From Streptomyces sp. NBC_01481 (GTDB lineage: Bacteria; Actinomycetota; Actinomycetes; Streptomycetales; Streptomycetaceae), in contig NZ_JAPEPT010000002.1 of assembly GCF_026339995.1 (NCBI RefSeq), positions 235,001 through 299,000 on the forward strand: DNA of 64,000 nucleotides, in the 5' to 3' direction. A program made the translations under genes and the position numbers. How positions within the stretch are numbered: the first letter of the stretch is position 1; each line of letters opens with the position of its first letter. The notes below the pieces were generated by a model. The model was not told the DNA's origin. It made no database searches and saw nothing but the letters and a program-made list of their open reading frames with translations. Below are positions 37,881 to 46,333 of the stretch, piece after piece.

Positions 37881-38525
37881 CTATCCCGCAGCCAGCTGTT
37901 CCGGTGGGGGGACGGGCTTGCGGCGGGGCGGGAAGACCTCGGAGGGCTTGGGCACCGGGCGCTCGCCGGGTGCGGGCGCCTTGGGCTGCGGTTCCTGCTG
38001 GGGCTTCTCGCGGGGTTTCTGCTGCGGCTTCGGCTCGTCGGCGGCGCGGCCGCCGGGGAGCGCGTGCAGTCGGGTGCGGGGGGTCGGGGCGCTCGCCGGG
38101 GCGCGCGACTCGGTCCGTACCGCGCGGCCGGCCAGCCGGGCGCGTACGGAGTGCTCCGCCAGCGTCTGGCAGCGGCGCAGGACGGCGGCACCGACGGGAT
38201 GGCCGCGCAGGGTGCGCAGCGCGGCCAGGTCCTCGGGGCGGGGGTCGTAGCCGGCGGCCAGGGCGTCCTGGAGGAGCGCCAGATAGCCGGCTGCCGAGCC
38301 GGGGAGCGCTTCGCGGTATCGGGCGAGGTCGGCGAGGAGAAACGTACGCAGCCGGCCGGCCTCGCGTACCGCCTCGTCAACGGAATCGGCCAGACGCAGA
38401 CAGTCCTGGACGTCCTCGTCGGCGAGAGGGGCGGGATGGAGGGCACTGGCGAGGGCGCGTCGGAGCACACGCAGCTCGTCTGCGCTGAAGGCCATGCCGC
38501 CGCGGGATCCGTATGGCGTGGGCAT
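37881..38525 (-). CDS. actinobacterial helical protein with Pro/Lys-rich tail, unknown function
   Basis: 214 residues from ATG 38525 (MPTPYGSRGGMAFSADELRV); a later start at 38495 is equally possible. The first 130 residues are helical with many Leu/Ala/Arg (FSADELRVLRRALASALHP; DLARYREALPGSAAGYLALL). The C-terminal 80 residues are disordered and rich in Pro, Lys and Gln. No enzyme motif. It lies downstream of the repeat at 38644-38843 and upstream of a small membrane protein gene, and may anchor a membrane-linked complex, but this is a guess. Confidence 0.78.
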   Translation of the reverse strand: MPTPYGSRGGMAFSADELRVLRRALASALHPAPLADEDVQDCLRLADSVDEAVREAGRLRTFLLADLARYREALPGSAAGYLALLQDALAAGYDPRPEDLAALRTLRGHPVGAAVLRRCQTLAEHSVRARLAGRAVRTESRAPASAPTPRTRLHALPGGRAADEPKPQQKPREKPQQEPQPKAPAPGERPVPKPSEVFPPRRKPVPPPEQLAAG

Positions 38526-38643
38526 GGGGCGACGATACGTGCGACTTGGACAAAATCGGGTTAATTCCGGGAATCCGGGCGCGGCGGGGCGCCTGCGGCT
38601 GCCTGGGCGGTCCGGGGTGCGGGGGCGGGGGGTGCGCCCGCGG

Positions 38644-38843
38644 CTGGCTTGTCCCCGCCCCGCCCTCCCCCAGACTCCGTCCGGGGGGACCCCCAACCTC
38701 CCAGCTCCTCAAACTCCCCCAGACTTCGTCCGGGGGGACCCCCACGGGGCTGGAATGTGCGGCCTGGCCGCACATTTCAGCCCGTCCGGCGTTTGAGGAC
38801 GTGCGGCCGAAGTCGCATACGGGGGTCTGGGGGCGGCCCCCGG
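38644..38843. repeat. intergenic repeat family, copy B
   Basis: The 318-bp gap 38526-38843 carries the inverted counterpart of the repeat at 11490-11704. It has the hairpin GGGCTG...TGTGCGGCC (38747-38764) with GGCCGCACAT...CAGCCC (38766-38783), TCCGGCGTTTGAGGACGTGC, and two tandem copies of a CCCCCAGACTTCGTCCGGGG-like block (about 38669-38692 and 38717-38740). It follows coaX and can terminate that operon. No gene is present. Confidence 0.72.
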
Positions 38844-39641
38844 CTACATACGCGAGACGTTCCGCTCGTACACCAACCGCAGCCCGATCAGCGTCAGCCA
38901 CGGCTCGTGCTCGTCGATTGCCGACGCCTCGCCCAGGACCATCGGTGCCAGGCCGCCCGTCGCGATCACGGTGACGTCGTCCGGATCGTCGGCCAGTTCG
39001 ACCTTCATGCGGCGGACCACGCCGTCGACCTGGCCCGCGAAGCCGTAGATGATGCCCGACTGCATCGCCTCGACCGTGTTCTTGCCGATCACGCTGCGCG
39101 GGCGGGCCAGTTCGATCTTGCGGAGCTGGGCACCCTTGACGCCGAGCGCCTCGACGGAGATCTCGATGCCGGGGGCGATCACACCGCCCGCGTACTCACC
39201 GCGTGCGCTGACCGCGTCGAACGTCGTCGCCGTGCCGAAGTCGACGACGATCGCCGGACCGCCGTACAGGTCGACGGCGGCGACCGCGTTGATGATGCGG
39301 TCCGTGCCGACCTCCTTGGGGTTGTCCATCAGGATCGGCACGCCGGTCTTGATGCCGGGCTCGACGAGGACCGCCGGGACGTCGCCGTAGTAGCGGCGGG
39401 TCACCTCGCGCAACTCGTGCAGGACCGAGGGGACGGTGGAGCAGATCGCGATGCCCTCGATGCCGTCGCCCAGTTCGTCGCCGAGCAGCGGATGCATGCC
39501 CATCAGGCCCTGCAGCAGGACCGCGAGTTCGTCGGCGGTGCGCCGGGCGTCGGTGGAGATGCGCCAGTGCTCGACGATCTCCTCTCCGTCGAACAGGCCG
39601 AGGACGGTGTGGGTGTTGCCGACGTCGATCGTGAGCAGCAT
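38844..39641 (-). CDS. coaX: type III pantothenate kinase
   Basis: First step of CoA synthesis from pantothenate; the ATP-dependent CoaX type, not inhibited by CoA. 265 residues of the acetate/sugar kinase fold: LLTIDVGNTHTVLGLFDG at the start and AIVVDFGTATTFDAVS as phosphate-binding loops. ATG 39641 overlaps the nadC stop by 1 bp (TGATG). Last gene of the DUF2520-panC-nadB-nadC-coaX operon, so pantothenate is both made and used by this unit. Confidence 0.96.
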   Translation of the reverse strand: MLLTIDVGNTHTVLGLFDGEEIVEHWRISTDARRTADELAVLLQGLMGMHPLLGDELGDGIEGIAICSTVPSVLHELREVTRRYYGDVPAVLVEPGIKTGVPILMDNPKEVGTDRIINAVAAVDLYGGPAIVVDFGTATTFDAVSARGEYAGGVIAPGIEISVEALGVKGAQLRKIELARPRSVIGKNTVEAMQSGIIYGFAGQVDGVVRRMKVELADDPDDVTVIATGGLAPMVLGEASAIDEHEPWLTLIGLRLVYERNVSRM

Positions 39642-40669
39642 CAGATGCCTGCCTCGCGCAGGTCGAGGCCGATGTCGAGGATCCGGGAGGAGTGCGTGAG
39701 CGCGCCCACCGCCAGGTAGTCGACGCCCGTCTCGGCATAGGCCCGGGCGGTGTCGAGGCTGAGGCGGCCGGAGGACTCCAGCAGGGCGCGGTGCGCGACG
39801 ATCGCGACGGCTTCCTCGGTCTCGGCGGGGGTGAAGTTGTCCAGCAGGATCAGGTCGGCACCCGCGTCCAGGACCTCGCGGACCTGGTGGAGGGTGTCGA
39901 CCTCGACCTCGATGGCGAGGTCGGGGAAGGCGTCCCGTACGGCCTTGAAGGCAGCCGCCACGCCGCCCGCGGCCACCACGTGGTTGTCCTTGACCAGCGC
40001 GGCGTCCGAGAGCGACATGCGGTGGTTGACGCCGCCGCCGCAGCGCACCGCGTACTTCTCCAGGGCGCGCAGTCCGGGCGTGGTCTTGCGGGTGTCGCGG
40101 ACCTTGGCGCCGGTGCCTTCGAGCACGTCGGCCCACGCGCGCGTGGCGGTCGCGATGCCGGACAGGCGGCACAGCAGATTCAGGGCGCTGCGCTCGCCGG
40201 TGAGCAGATCGCGGGTGTTGGTGGTGACGGACAGCAGCTTCTGGCCCGCCTCGACGCGCTCGCCGTCCTCGACATGCCGCTCGACCTCGAAGGCGTCGGT
40301 GCAGACGATCGACAGGACGGCCTCGGCGATTCGCAGGCCCGCGACCGTACCGGCCTCGCGGGCGGTGAAGTCGCCGGTGGCGACGTCGTCCTGGGGGACG
40401 GTTGCCACCGTGGTGACATCCACGCCGCCGTCGAGGTCCTCGGCGAGGGCGAGGTGCGCGATGTCCTCGACCTGTACGGGATCGAGGCCCGCGTCGGCCA
40501 GCAGCTGGGCGAGGCCGGGGTCGAGGCCGCACTCCAGGTCGTCGTACCCCTCCTCGTCGCCTCCGCAGCCGCACGCGTCGCCGCAACCGCCGGTGGAGGC
40601 CGCGGCGGGTGCGCCGATCTGGATCAGCGGTACGTCCACGGGACGCGGACGTTCTTCGGGCGTGCTCAC
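39641..40669 (-). CDS. nadC: carboxylating nicotinate-nucleotide diphosphorylase
   Basis: Converts quinolinate and PRPP to nicotinate mononucleotide. 342 residues: an actinobacterial N-terminal extension of about 50 residues, Cys/Gly/Asp-rich (Cys29, Cys33, Cys35, Cys47), then the QAPRTase domain with TVAGLRIAEAV, VRDTRKTTPGLRALEKYAV and ILLDNFTP. The GTG start overlaps the nadB stop by 4 bp. The odd extension may bind metal; its neighbour NadB supplies iminoaspartate for the oxygen-sensitive Fe-S enzyme NadA, which is not in this cluster. Confidence 0.96.
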   Translation of the reverse strand: MSTPEERPRPVDVPLIQIGAPAAASTGGCGDACGCGGDEEGYDDLECGLDPGLAQLLADAGLDPVQVEDIAHLALAEDLDGGVDVTTVATVPQDDVATGDFTAREAGTVAGLRIAEAVLSIVCTDAFEVERHVEDGERVEAGQKLLSVTTNTRDLLTGERSALNLLCRLSGIATATRAWADVLEGTGAKVRDTRKTTPGLRALEKYAVRCGGGVNHRMSLSDAALVKDNHVVAAGGVAAAFKAVRDAFPDLAIEVEVDTLHQVREVLDAGADLILLDNFTPAETEEAVAIVAHRALLESSGRLSLDTARAYAETGVDYLAVGALTHSSRILDIGLDLREAGI

Positions 40670-42381
40670 GGTTGGGGCTCCCTGGGGGCGACGGGGACGG
40701 CGGGGACGGTCGGGGCGAATGCGGTGTTCTCGGTGCGGCTGACGACGAGGGACCGGTCCGGGGCGAGGCGTACGACGAGATGGCGGCGCCACTGGGCGTC
40801 GTCGCGCTCGGGGCGGTCCTCGCGCCAGTGGCAGCCGCGGGTCTCCTCGCGCCGCAGCGCGGCGGTGGTCAGCACGCGGGCCACGCACAGAAGGTTCGAG
40901 GTCTCCCAGGACTCGACGCCGGGCTCGGCCGTCTTGGCGGCGGAGCCGTTGCGCCCCTCGACGGCGTCGCGGTGGACGGCATCGAGCGCGGCGGCAGCGG
41001 CGGTGAGGCTTTCGGCCGAGCGGAGCACGCCCGCGCCGTGCGACATGATCCGCTGGATCTCGGCGCGCGTCTCGGGGGCGATGAGCGGCAGCACGGAGGG
41101 GGTCGTCGGCGCGGCTGGCGCACCGGCGCGCAGCGGGGCCCGGGACGCGATGTCGGCGGCGATGCGCTCGGCGAAGACCAGGCCCTCCAGCAGGGAGTTG
41201 GACGCCAGCCGGTTCGCGCCGTGGACGCCCGTGCAGGCCACCTCGCCGCAGGCGTACAGGCCCGGGACGGTGGTGCGGCCGTGCAGGTCCGTGCGGACGC
41301 CGCCGGAGGCGTAGTGCGCGGCGGGCGCGACCGGGATCGGCTCGCTGACGGGGTCGATGCCGTGGGCGCGGCACGCGGCGAGAATCGTGGGGAAGCGGGA
41401 GGCCCACATCTCGGCGCCGAAGTGGCGGGCGTCGAGATACATGTGGGCTACGCCCTGCTCCTGCATCCGGCGCATGATGCCCTTGGCGACGATGTCGCGG
41501 GGCGCGAGCTCGGCCAGTTCGTGCTGTCCGAGCATGAAGCGGGTCCCGGACGCGTCGACGAGATGGGCGCCCTCGCCCCGTACCGCCTCGGAGACCAGCG
41601 GCTGCTGGCCCTCGCGGTCCGCGCCGAGGAAGAGCACCGTCGGGTGGAACTGCACGAATTCCAGGTCGCTCACCTCCGCCCCGGCTCGCAGCGCGAGCGC
41701 CACGCCGTCGCCGGTGGAGACCGCGGGGTTGGTGGTGGCGGAGAAGACCTGGCCCATGCCCCCGGTGGCCAGGACGACCGTGGGGGCGTGGACCGCGCCG
41801 ACGCCGTCGTGCTGGCCCTCGCCCATGACATGCAGGGTGATACCGGCCGTACGGCCTTCGGCGTCCGTCAGCAGGTCCAGGACCAGGGCGTTCTCGATGG
41901 TCCGCAGGCCCGCGTCGCGCACCGCCTCGACCAGCGCCCGGGAGATCTCGGCGCCCGTGGCGTCGCCGCCCGCGTGCGCGATACGGCGCCGGTGATGCCC
42001 GCCCTCGCGGGTGAGCTCTATCTCGCCGGCGTCGGAGGTGTCGAAGTGCGCCCCGGTGGCGATCAGGCGGCGTACGGCGCCCGGCCCCTCGGTGACCAGG
42101 GTGCGTACCGCCTCCTCGTCGCACAGCCCCGCCCCCGCGACGAGGGTGTCGTCCAGATGCTGCTCGGGGGTGTCCCCCTCGCCGAGCGCCGCCGCGATGC
42201 CGCCCTGTGCCCAGCGCGTGGAGCCGTCGTCCAGGCGGGCCTTGGTGACCACGACCGTGCTCAGCCCCTCGGCCGCGCAGCGCAGCGCCGCGGTCAGGCC
42301 TGCGACGCCGGAGCCGACCACGACGACGTCCGCGTCGATGGCCCAGCCGGGGGCGGGAGCGTTCAGCCGTATTCCGGTCAT
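40666..42381 (-). CDS. nadB: L-aspartate oxidase
   Basis: 571-residue flavoenzyme, succinate dehydrogenase flavoprotein-like, oxidising L-aspartate to iminoaspartate for NAD synthesis. FAD site [20 protein letters not shown] (about 19-38); active-site region [15 protein letters not shown] and [20 protein letters not shown] present. ATG 42381 overlaps the panC stop (TCATG, 4 bp). C-terminal 50 residues are Arg-rich and longer than in E. coli NadB. Stands between panC and nadC in a cofactor operon without nadA. Confidence 0.96.
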   Translation of the reverse strand: MTGIRLNAPAPGWAIDADVVVVGSGVAGLTAALRCAAEGLSTVVVTKARLDDGSTRWAQGGIAAALGEGDTPEQHLDDTLVAGAGLCDEEAVRTLVTEGPGAVRRLIATGAHFDTSDAGEIELTREGGHHRRRIAHAGGDATGAEISRALVEAVRDAGLRTIENALVLDLLTDAEGRTAGITLHVMGEGQHDGVGAVHAPTVVLATGGMGQVFSATTNPAVSTGDGVALALRAGAEVSDLEFVQFHPTVLFLGADREGQQPLVSEAVRGEGAHLVDASGTRFMLGQHELAELAPRDIVAKGIMRRMQEQGVAHMYLDARHFGAEMWASRFPTILAACRAHGIDPVSEPIPVAPAAHYASGGVRTDLHGRTTVPGLYACGEVACTGVHGANRLASNSLLEGLVFAERIAADIASRAPLRAGAPAAPTTPSVLPLIAPETRAEIQRIMSHGAGVLRSAESLTAAAAALDAVHRDAVEGRNGSAAKTAEPGVESWETSNLLCVARVLTTAALRREETRGCHWREDRPERDDAQWRRHLVVRLAPDRSLVVSRTENTAFAPTVPAVPVAPREPQP

Positions 42382-43388
42382 GCGGGGGCTCCGAAGGTCA
42401 GGGGGATGTTGTCGATCAGCCGCGTGGTGCCCACCCGGGCGGCGACGGCCAGGACGGCGTCGCCGGTGTGGTCGTCGGGGACGTCGGTGAAGTCGGCCGG
42501 GTCGATGAGGGCCAGATAGTCCAGTACGAGCGGGGGCTTGGCCCTGGCCGCCTCGTCGAGGACGGCGCGGGCGGCGGCCCGTACGGCATCGGCGCCGCCC
42601 GGTCCCGCCTGCGCCACCGCGTGCGCGTCGGCAGCGGCGCGGGCCTCGCCGAGCTTGGAGAGCGCGGCTGCCCGGGACTGCGACGCGGGCTGCGACCGGG
42701 CACGCGCGCGCAGCGCCTGCTGGGCGGTGAGCCGGTCGCGGGCCGCGAACAGCGCCCCCGACAGCGCGAGGGCGGTGCGGCGCTCCTCGGCTGAGAGATA
42801 GCGGTTACGGCTGGACAGGGCGAGGCCGTCCGGCTCCCGCACCGTCGGTACGCCGACGATCTCGACCGGGAAGTTCAGATCGCGGGCCATCCGGCGGATC
42901 AGGGCCAGCTGCTGCGCGTCCTTCTGCCCGAAGAAGGCAGCATCGGGGCGGGTGAGGTTGAGCAGCTTGGCGACGACGGTGAGCATGCCGTCGAAGTGGC
43001 CGGGGCGCGAGGCCCCTTCGAGCCGTTCCCCCATCGGGCCCGCGGCGATGGTGACCTGTGGCTTGCCGCCGGGGTAGACCTCGTCGGCCGAGGGGGCGAA
43101 CACGACGTCCGCGCCCGCGTCTTCGGCCGTCTTGAGGTCGGCGTCGAGGGTACGGGGGTACCGGTCGAGGTCTTCGCCCGCGCCGAACTGCAGCGGGTTG
43201 ACGAAGACCGTGACGACGACGAAACCCTCGCGGCCGACGTGCGCGCGGGCGGTGCGGATCAGGGTGGCGTGGCCGTCGTGGAGCGCGCCCATGGTCATCA
43301 CCACGGCGGTGCGGCCGGGGACGGCGCGCAGGCCGAGGACGCGGTTCAGTTCGTCCACGGCCGGAACGAGTTCGAAACCATGGCTCAT
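42378..43388 (-). CDS. panC: pantoate--beta-alanine ligase
   Basis: ATP-dependent synthesis of pantothenate. 336 residues with the HIGH-like loop [14 protein letters not shown] (about 32-45), [20 protein letters not shown] and [16 protein letters not shown]. It carries an Ala/Arg/Gln-rich insertion of about 45 residues between the catalytic and C-terminal domains (near 225-270), longer than usual. ATG 43388 overlaps the stop of the DUF2520 gene (ATGA). Placed upstream of nadB, nadC and coaX. Confidence 0.96.
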   Translation of the reverse strand: MSHGFELVPAVDELNRVLGLRAVPGRTAVVMTMGALHDGHATLIRTARAHVGREGFVVVTVFVNPLQFGAGEDLDRYPRTLDADLKTAEDAGADVVFAPSADEVYPGGKPQVTIAAGPMGERLEGASRPGHFDGMLTVVAKLLNLTRPDAAFFGQKDAQQLALIRRMARDLNFPVEIVGVPTVREPDGLALSSRNRYLSAEERRTALALSGALFAARDRLTAQQALRARARSQPASQSRAAALSKLGEARAAADAHAVAQAGPGGADAVRAAARAVLDEAARAKPPLVLDYLALIDPADFTDVPDDHTGDAVLAVAARVGTTRLIDNIPLTFGAPA

Positions 43389-44305
43389 CGCTGGTCATCC
43401 TCCGCAAGAACGCCCAGCAGATCCTCCGCGAGCTCCGGCTTGAGCAGGCCGTGCGCGAGGGCGCGGTCGGCGGTGGTGCGGGCCATCGCCAGATAACCGG
43501 CGACGGTTCCCGGGGCGTGCTTGCGCAGCTCCGCGACATGGGCCGCGACGGTGCCCGCGTCGCCGCGGGCGACGGGTCCGGTCAGGGCCGCGTCACCGGA
43601 GCGCAGGGCGTTGTCCAGGGCGGCGCCGAGGAGCGGGCCGAGCATCCGGTCGGGAGCGGCCACCCCGGCCTTGCCGAGCAGTTCCATCGACTGGGCGACC
43701 AGGGTCACCAGGTGGTTCGCGCCGAGGGCGAGGGCCGCGTGGTAGAGCGGGCGGTTCTCCTCCTCGATCCACTCGGGCTCGCCGCCCATCTCGATGACGA
43801 GCGCCTCGGCGGCCAGCCGCAGCTCCTCGGGGGCGGTCACGCCGAACGAGCAGCCCGCCAGCCGCTGGACGTCCACGCTCGTCCCCGTGAACGTCATCGC
43901 GGGGTGCAGCGCGAGCGGCAGCGCACCGGCCCGCGTGGCAGGGGCCAGCACCTTCGTGCCGTAACGCCCCGAGGTGTGCACCAGCAGCTGCCCCGGGCGG
44001 ACCGCGCCGGTATCGACGAGTCCTTCGACGAGCGCGGGCAGGGCGTCGTCCGGGACGGTCAGCAGCACCAGGTCGGCGCGGGCGAGTACGTCGGCGGGTG
44101 TCACCAGGGGAACGTCGGGGAGCAGAGCGGCCGCCCGCCGCACGGACGCGTCGGAGACTCCGGAGACGGCGACCGGACGGTGCCCCGCGAGCCGCAGCGA
44201 CGCCGCGAGAGCGGGACCGACACGGCCCGCTCCGACAACGCCGACGCTCAGGCGGGCGGGACGGTCCCGCGGGTCGAGCGGTTCCTGTGGTGCTGTGGCA
44301 TTCAC
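43385..44305 (-). CDS. DUF2520 Rossmann-fold protein (ProC/6PGDH-like)
   Basis: 306 residues with a nucleotide-binding N-terminus ([20 protein letters not shown]) and a helical C-terminal domain ([20 protein letters not shown]) as in the DUF2520/Rossmann-like family. In other bacteria such genes sit beside panC or folate genes and are suspected ketopantoate reductases. No panE is seen here, so that is a plausible role but not proved. GTG 44305 follows GGAACGGAAGG; an ATG at 44359 adds 18 residues. First gene of the pan/nad operon. Confidence 0.88.
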   Translation of the reverse strand: MNATAPQEPLDPRDRPARLSVGVVGAGRVGPALAASLRLAGHRPVAVSGVSDASVRRAAALLPDVPLVTPADVLARADLVLLTVPDDALPALVEGLVDTGAVRPGQLLVHTSGRYGTKVLAPATRAGALPLALHPAMTFTGTSVDVQRLAGCSFGVTAPEELRLAAEALVIEMGGEPEWIEEENRPLYHAALALGANHLVTLVAQSMELLGKAGVAAPDRMLGPLLGAALDNALRSGDAALTGPVARGDAGTVAAHVAELRKHAPGTVAGYLAMARTTADRALAHGLLKPELAEDLLGVLAEDDQR

Positions 44306-44372
44306 GCGGCGGGGCCTTCCGTTCCAGTCCGCGGGGGGTACCGGACGATTTCCCGTCATGCTACGCCAGCGC

Positions 44373-44448
44373 TTGTCCACCCCTTGCGGTTGTCCACAGG
44401 CTGTGGGTCGTTCGTACGACACGGGCGTGGGCGATGATCTGTGGATGA
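44373..44448. promoter_or_regulatory. cluster of DnaA-box-like sequences
   Basis: TTGTCCACC (44373-44381) and a perfect Streptomyces DnaA box TTGTCCACA (44390-44398) in direct order, then an inverted, weaker TGTGGATGA (44440-44448). They lie between the divergent DUF2520 and aldolase genes; the last one contains the aldolase start. Too few boxes for oriC; more likely a DnaA-regulated promoter or titration site. Confidence 0.5.
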
Positions 44449-45587
44449 CTGAGCAGAGCGAGCAGGACCAGCGCCGGCGCAGACTTGCGGCATGGCGGGC
44501 CTGTGACCGGGTGCTGTCGCGGGGCTCGGCCGACCGCCGCGTCGGGGAGCGGCTCTCGGCTCTGGCGGCGGACGCTCGATCCGTCTACGACCTGGACGAA
44601 TGGACCGACGTCTACGGCAACGGGGTCGTCGCCGAACTGGAGCAGCGGGTGGCCGAACTGCTCGGCTTCCCGGCCGCGGTGTACTTCCCGACCGGAACGA
44701 TGGCGCAGCAGGTGGCACTGCGGTGCTGGGCGGGACGTACCGGGAACACGACGGTCGCGCTGCATCCCAGGGCGCACCCGGAAGTGCACGAGCGGGGCGC
44801 GTTCGGTGCGCTGAGCGGGCTGCGCACTGTCCACCCGACGAGTGAACCGCGGCTGCCCACAGAGGATGACGTACGGGACTTCGAGGAGCCCTTCGGGGCG
44901 CTGATGCTCGAACTGCCGCTGCGGGAGGCGGGGTTCGTGCTGCCGGCGTGGGACGAGCTGGTGGCCGTGGTCGAGGCGGCGCGCTCCCGCGACGCGGTGG
45001 TCCACTTCGACGGCGCGCGCCTGTGGGAGTGCGTCTCGCACTTCGGCCGCCCGCTGGAGGAGATCGCCTCGCTCGCCGACAGCGTGTACGTGTCCTTCTA
45101 CAAGTCGCTCGACGCGCTCTCGGGCGCGGCACTGGCGGGCCCGGCGGACCTGATGGACGAGGCCCGCGCCTGGCGCCACCGGTACGGCGGCATGCTCTTC
45201 CAGCAGTACCCCGCCGTACTGTCGGCACTGCTCGGCCTGGAGCGCGAGCTGCCCCGGCTGCCGTCGTACGTGGCCCACGCGAAGCTCGTCGCGGCGGCGC
45301 TGCGGGAGGGTCTGGCGGCGGCGGGCGTGCCGTGGTTCCGGGTCCACCCCGGCGAGCCGCACACCCACCAGTTCCAGGTCTGGCTGGCAGGCCACGCGGA
45401 GGCGCTGAACGTGGCGTCGCTGACCCAGGCAGAGGAGACGGGCGTGACGCTGTTCCGCCACTGGTTCACGGAGGGGTGCCCGCCGGGGATCGCGGTCACT
45501 GAGGTGACGGTGGGGTCGGAGGGGCTGAAGTGGACGGGTGAGAACGTGCGGGACGCGGTGGAGGAGTTCGTACGGCGGGTGGGGTAG
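44445..45587 (+). CDS. PLP-dependent threonine aldolase-like / beta-eliminating lyase
   Basis: 380 residues of the fold-type I family Beta_elim_lyase. Residues expected for PLP binding are seen: YFPTGTMAQQVAL (about 83-95), HFDGARLWE (about 188-196) and the Schiff-base Lys220 in SVYVSFYKSLDALSG. Likely splits L-threonine or a related beta-hydroxy amino acid to glycine and an aldehyde. ATG 44445 has no Shine-Dalgarno and lies inside the DnaA-like box cluster. The gene is followed by a truncated regulator. Confidence 0.88.
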   Translation: MTEQSEQDQRRRRLAAWRACDRVLSRGSADRRVGERLSALAADARSVYDLDEWTDVYGNGVVAELEQRVAELLGFPAAVYFPTGTMAQQVALRCWAGRTGNTTVALHPRAHPEVHERGAFGALSGLRTVHPTSEPRLPTEDDVRDFEEPFGALMLELPLREAGFVLPAWDELVAVVEAARSRDAVVHFDGARLWECVSHFGRPLEEIASLADSVYVSFYKSLDALSGAALAGPADLMDEARAWRHRYGGMLFQQYPAVLSALLGLERELPRLPSYVAHAKLVAAALREGLAAAGVPWFRVHPGEPHTHQFQVWLAGHAEALNVASLTQAEETGVTLFRHWFTEGCPPGIAVTEVTVGSEGLKWTGENVRDAVEEFVRRVG

Positions 45588-45600
45588 CTCCCCACGGGCG

Positions 45601-45942
45601 GTGCTGCACGCGCCCGGCTGGCGGCCCGTGATCCACTACCCGGTCGGCTCGCCCGCGCTGCCGGGACCGGCTCCCGTAAAGCTGCTGAAGCTCCGGATGG
45701 AGGCGCTGGCGCACCCCATGCGCATGCGCCTGTGCCGCAACCTCGCCCGCGCCCCGTACACGACGAGCGAGCTGGCGGACACGTACGCGATCACCGCGCC
45801 GGAGGTCTCACGGCATCTGGCCGTGCTGAAGAAGGCCGGGCTCATCTCCACCCGGCGGCGCGGCCGTTACGTACTGCACCAGCTGGACGTCACCGCCGTC
45901 GCCCGCCTCGGCAGCGACTTCCTGGAGACGGTGCTCCGCTAG
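45601..45942 (+). pseudogene. truncated ArsR-type regulator (C-terminal HTH only)
   Basis: The 113-codon frame starts VLHAPGWRPVIHYPV and continues with a winged helix: MEALAHPMRMRLCRNLARAP and ITAPEVSRHLAVLKKAGLIS. Full-length Streptomyces relatives, as I recall, have over 200 more N-terminal residues (DUF5937) before this exact segment. Here the aldolase stop is only 13 bp upstream, so the N-terminal part is gone. It could still be expressed from GTG 45601 as a DNA-binding stub. Called a remnant because the beginning falls in the middle of a domain. Confidence 0.65.
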
Positions 45943-46070
45943 TTCGGAAGTGACCGGGAGATCCACCGCCCGTCCGCCTTGTGGATCAAACTGGGCCCCG
46001 AGGACACGCCGCCGATACCAGCGGGTCTAAGGTCTGAAATCGGGGACAGAACGATGGGAGGCGGCCGCCA

Positions 46071-46322
46071 GTGGCACAGGACGAGGCCGTGATCGGCTGC
46101 CCCGGAGAGCTGCTCATCGGCACACGTGGAGCGGCCGGTCCCGGCGAGATCCTGGTACGGGTCAGAGGCGGATCCGAGACCTTCCTCGCCTGGTCCGAAG
46201 AACCCCTGCCGAGGGGCGCGACCGTGCTGGTGATCGGATCCCGCGGCCATCGCCAGGTGGACGTCATCGAGTGGGCCGATCCGTTGGATGCGCTGGGCGG
46301 CGGCGCCGTCGGCGCTGGTTAA
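46071..46322 (+). CDS. soluble NfeD-like OB-fold protein
   Basis: 83 residues starting at GTG 46071. The pattern CPGELLIGTRGAAGPGEILV and PRGATVLVIGSRGHRQVDVI is the OB domain found at the C-terminus of NfeD proteins. Membrane helices of full NfeD are absent. The adjoining SPFH gene begins 11 bp downstream, and NfeD proteins are standard partners of flotillin-like proteins, so the pair probably forms one membrane-organising complex. Confidence 0.8.
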   Translation: MAQDEAVIGCPGELLIGTRGAAGPGEILVRVRGGSETFLAWSEEPLPRGATVLVIGSRGHRQVDVIEWADPLDALGGGAVGAG

Positions 46323-46333
46323 GGAGACGAAGG

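Noticed and set aside
44373..44448. Origin of replication
   Set aside because: Only two or three DnaA boxes, no AT-rich unwinding element, no dnaA/dnaN; Streptomyces oriC has many more boxes.
45939..46267. Minus-strand frames opposite the NfeD-like gene
   Set aside because: No domain, no start signal, and they overlap a better supported gene.
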